Source of the DNA: Ochotona curzoniae
Lineage: Eukaryota; Chordata; Mammalia; Lagomorpha; Ochotonidae
DNA length: 64,000 nt
Assembly (NCBI RefSeq): GCF_017591425.1
Contig: NW_024466307.1
Coordinates: 3,966,001-4,030,000, forward strand
Direction of reading: 5' to 3'
Numbering within the stretch: position 1 is the stretch's first letter; each line of letters opens with the position of its first letter. Below the pieces are notes generated by a model that was given only the letters and a program-made list of their open reading frames with translations, was not told the origin of the DNA and made no database searches. Both the position numbers and the translations under genes were made by a program. Shown in pieces: positions 62,313 to 64,000 of the stretch.

Positions 62313-62689
62313 CATAGTTTACCACAAGCTCTAGTCTTTTCATACCCGCAGGCCCATGTATTCCTAAAATGTTGAATTTTCTGGACATGCTGTATTTATA
62401 CAGAGGGTCTCATGGTATATGAAGTGTATTTACTAAAGGTTGAGCTGTTCCTTGCGGCGAAGTCAAATTTATGAGCACTTCTTTCCAGTATTAAATTTCA
62501 CTTTTTTGGAACAATTTTTTTTTTACAACACCCATATATAAACTCTGCTACTTGCATATACACTCAAAAAAAAAAAAAAACACAAAAAACAACTCCACCA
62601 AAGGAAACATGCCTGTGGCAAGAGTTCTGGAAAGACATACGTTAAGTCTGCGATTTTTCATATTACTCCCTTGTCGTTTAGTGATCCTG

Positions 62690-62785
62690 GGTTTTTTTTT
62701 CTTTCTTTTCCTTTCCTTCTTTTCTTTTCCTTTTTTTCTTGCCTGCCTTCCTTCCCTTCTTCCTTCCTTCCTCTCTTTCTCTTTA
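62690..62785. repeat. Homopyrimidine tract
   Basis: About 95 bases are almost entirely C and T on the plus strand, made of ttcttt, ttcc and cttcc-type units. The transcript of EDIL3 has the purine strand. Confidence 0.92.
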
Positions 62786-63591
62786 AGAGTTATGATGCCA
62801 CCTAATTTTCCAGTTGTGCAGCAGCAAACAGGAAAAAGGGCTTTTGCCTTCATATCTGTGCCATCCACTAACCCGATATTCTTTTAATGTTAGATAAACC
62901 AACGTGGGCAGAACAATTTGAAATGCAAATGATTATACAAGTAAGGTTGTGTGTGTGGCCTTTTGCAATTATTAATAAGATTCTTAGAGATACAGAGTGA
63001 TACACTTTGCTCCCCCTGTCACTAATGGGGCGGGAGATGTGCAGCAGTAATTAATGAAACAATATTAGGTGAGAACCTTGTATTTTCAAAAGTTCATGTT
63101 CATCTTCTCACTTCATCCTCAAAATAACATTTCCTCTTCAAGGAAGGGGAGGTGTTGCACTGATCTCATCAACGAGGAAGCTTGCGAGACAGACATGAAA
63201 ATTGTAAAATGAGTCTGGACTTCAGAGGAGAAAAATTTACTAATTCTTCAAAGGGGGATCTGAGGTTTCCCTTCTGCTGTGACTTTACGTGGGGCATGCG
63301 TGCCTACACACGACTTGGAAGACGGCAGGACAACGGGGAGGAAGGCCTGAGGGTGCCAACAGCTTTCACAAACGGGGAGGCACCTAAAGGACAGATCCAG
63401 CACCGCTGTGAGTCACAGCAGGAAACACTGAGCATCTGCACTGCACGTCGCACAGGCACCGGCTCCTTCCATGTTGGCCAAGTTACTGATCCCATTAGGC
63501 ATTTGCTCACGTACCCGTCGGTCTTTTTATTCATCTCCCCATTCATTTAACTCACTAAAATTGCATCCTTTTTGAAAACCTTGGTATATAA

Positions 63592-63628
63592 GGGCTTTTT
63601 AGTTAAGCCCTTTTAGTTAAGGGCTTTT
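63592..63628. repeat. Short tandem and inverted repeat
   Basis: The pattern is gggctttttagttaa, gcccttttagttaa, gggctttt. The changed first bases (ggg to gcc) also make the units partly self-complementary. Confidence 0.85.
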
Positions 63629-64000
63629 CCAGACGATGATGTCCTCAGAGGTCTTGTCCCAATGATGAGACAAATTATAAACAAATGCGAGGAGCTCTGG
63701 GTTCACTAGACAAAAAGCATCTGGCCTTCCAACTTGGAATTACTTTGTAAAAATAAACAAAAAGGTAAAGAAACTAAAAACTGTAGGCTGCAAGGTAGCA
63801 TTTGCTTGGCATAATTTTAAAATGAATTTAAAAAAAAAAACTCACAATGTTTCCACCCACATTATTTTAAGGGTCCACGAATACCAAGGCCTTCTTTGCA
63901 ACTTTTTCCTGTTTTGCTGAGTGATGGGAAGACACATCACCACTTAAAGTCGACAGTAGCACATGGGTCTCTCCATTCAGCAAGCACATACGGCAGGCAT

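Larger units (their letters stand above)
59646..64000 (-). other. EDIL3: EDIL3 intron, partial, upstream of the first exon in the window
   Basis: This sequence lies 5' of the exon at 59464-59645 in the sense of the gene, and its 5' end is outside the window. It contains two full-length-looking SINEs in opposite orientation, a homopyrimidine tract, short tandem duplications near 61675 and 63590, and a weak MIR-like stretch near 63110-63240. Bases 60010-60115 are purine-rich and resemble the tail of a lagomorph L1 3' UTR, but too weakly to call. From 60120 to 61130 the sequence is AT-rich and apparently unique. I see no exon; the third EGF-like repeat that should precede exon 6 is not here. Confidence 0.8.

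Overview
This window is vertebrate (mammalian) nuclear DNA. It holds no bacterial, phage, plasmid or CRISPR material. Its only recognisable gene is EDIL3 (EGF-like repeats and discoidin I-like domains 3, also called DEL-1), read on the minus strand. Four consecutive coding exons are present, at 59464-59645, 41241-41396, 39882-40026 and 36012-36196. Each is bounded by canonical AG/GT splice sites and the reading phases join without a break. Together they encode all of the first discoidin (F5/8-type C) domain and the first third of the second. The signal peptide, the EGF-like repeats and the promoter lie beyond the right edge. The remaining two coding exons and the 3' UTR were not found and should lie beyond the left edge.

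The organism is most likely a lagomorph, and within lagomorphs more likely a pika (Ochotona) than a rabbit. About eighteen copies of the tRNA-derived lagomorph C-repeat SINE were found. The youngest, at 19039-19370, has the pika-like head (gcctagtggct...gtcct) and is flanked by a 13-bp target-site duplication. The species call rests on remembered family sequences and could not be tested by a search.

Layout in the direction of the gene (right to left): 64000-59646 is part of the upstream intron, with an inverted SINE pair at 61.1-62.3 kb. Exon 6 (inferred numbering) follows, then an 18-kb intron with L1 and SINE fragments, exon 7, a 1.2-kb intron, exon 8, and a 3.7-kb intron with a long (UG) tract close to the exon 8 donor and a degenerate 5S rRNA copy. 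Exon 9 follows, then 36 kb of the next intron. That last stretch carries L1 fragments (1345-2684 and 24140-25000), a run of four same-orientation SINEs (19.0-21.1 kb), two minisatellites, several microsatellites, and AT-rich unique stretches that could be conserved non-coding elements.

More than 98 percent of the window is intronic. The many open reading frames of 60-217 codons are chance or repeat-derived. I found no previously undescribed system. The points worth a second look are splicing context (UG tract, possible tandem donor), inverted SINE pairs, the antisense bias of the retroelements, and candidate conserved elements.
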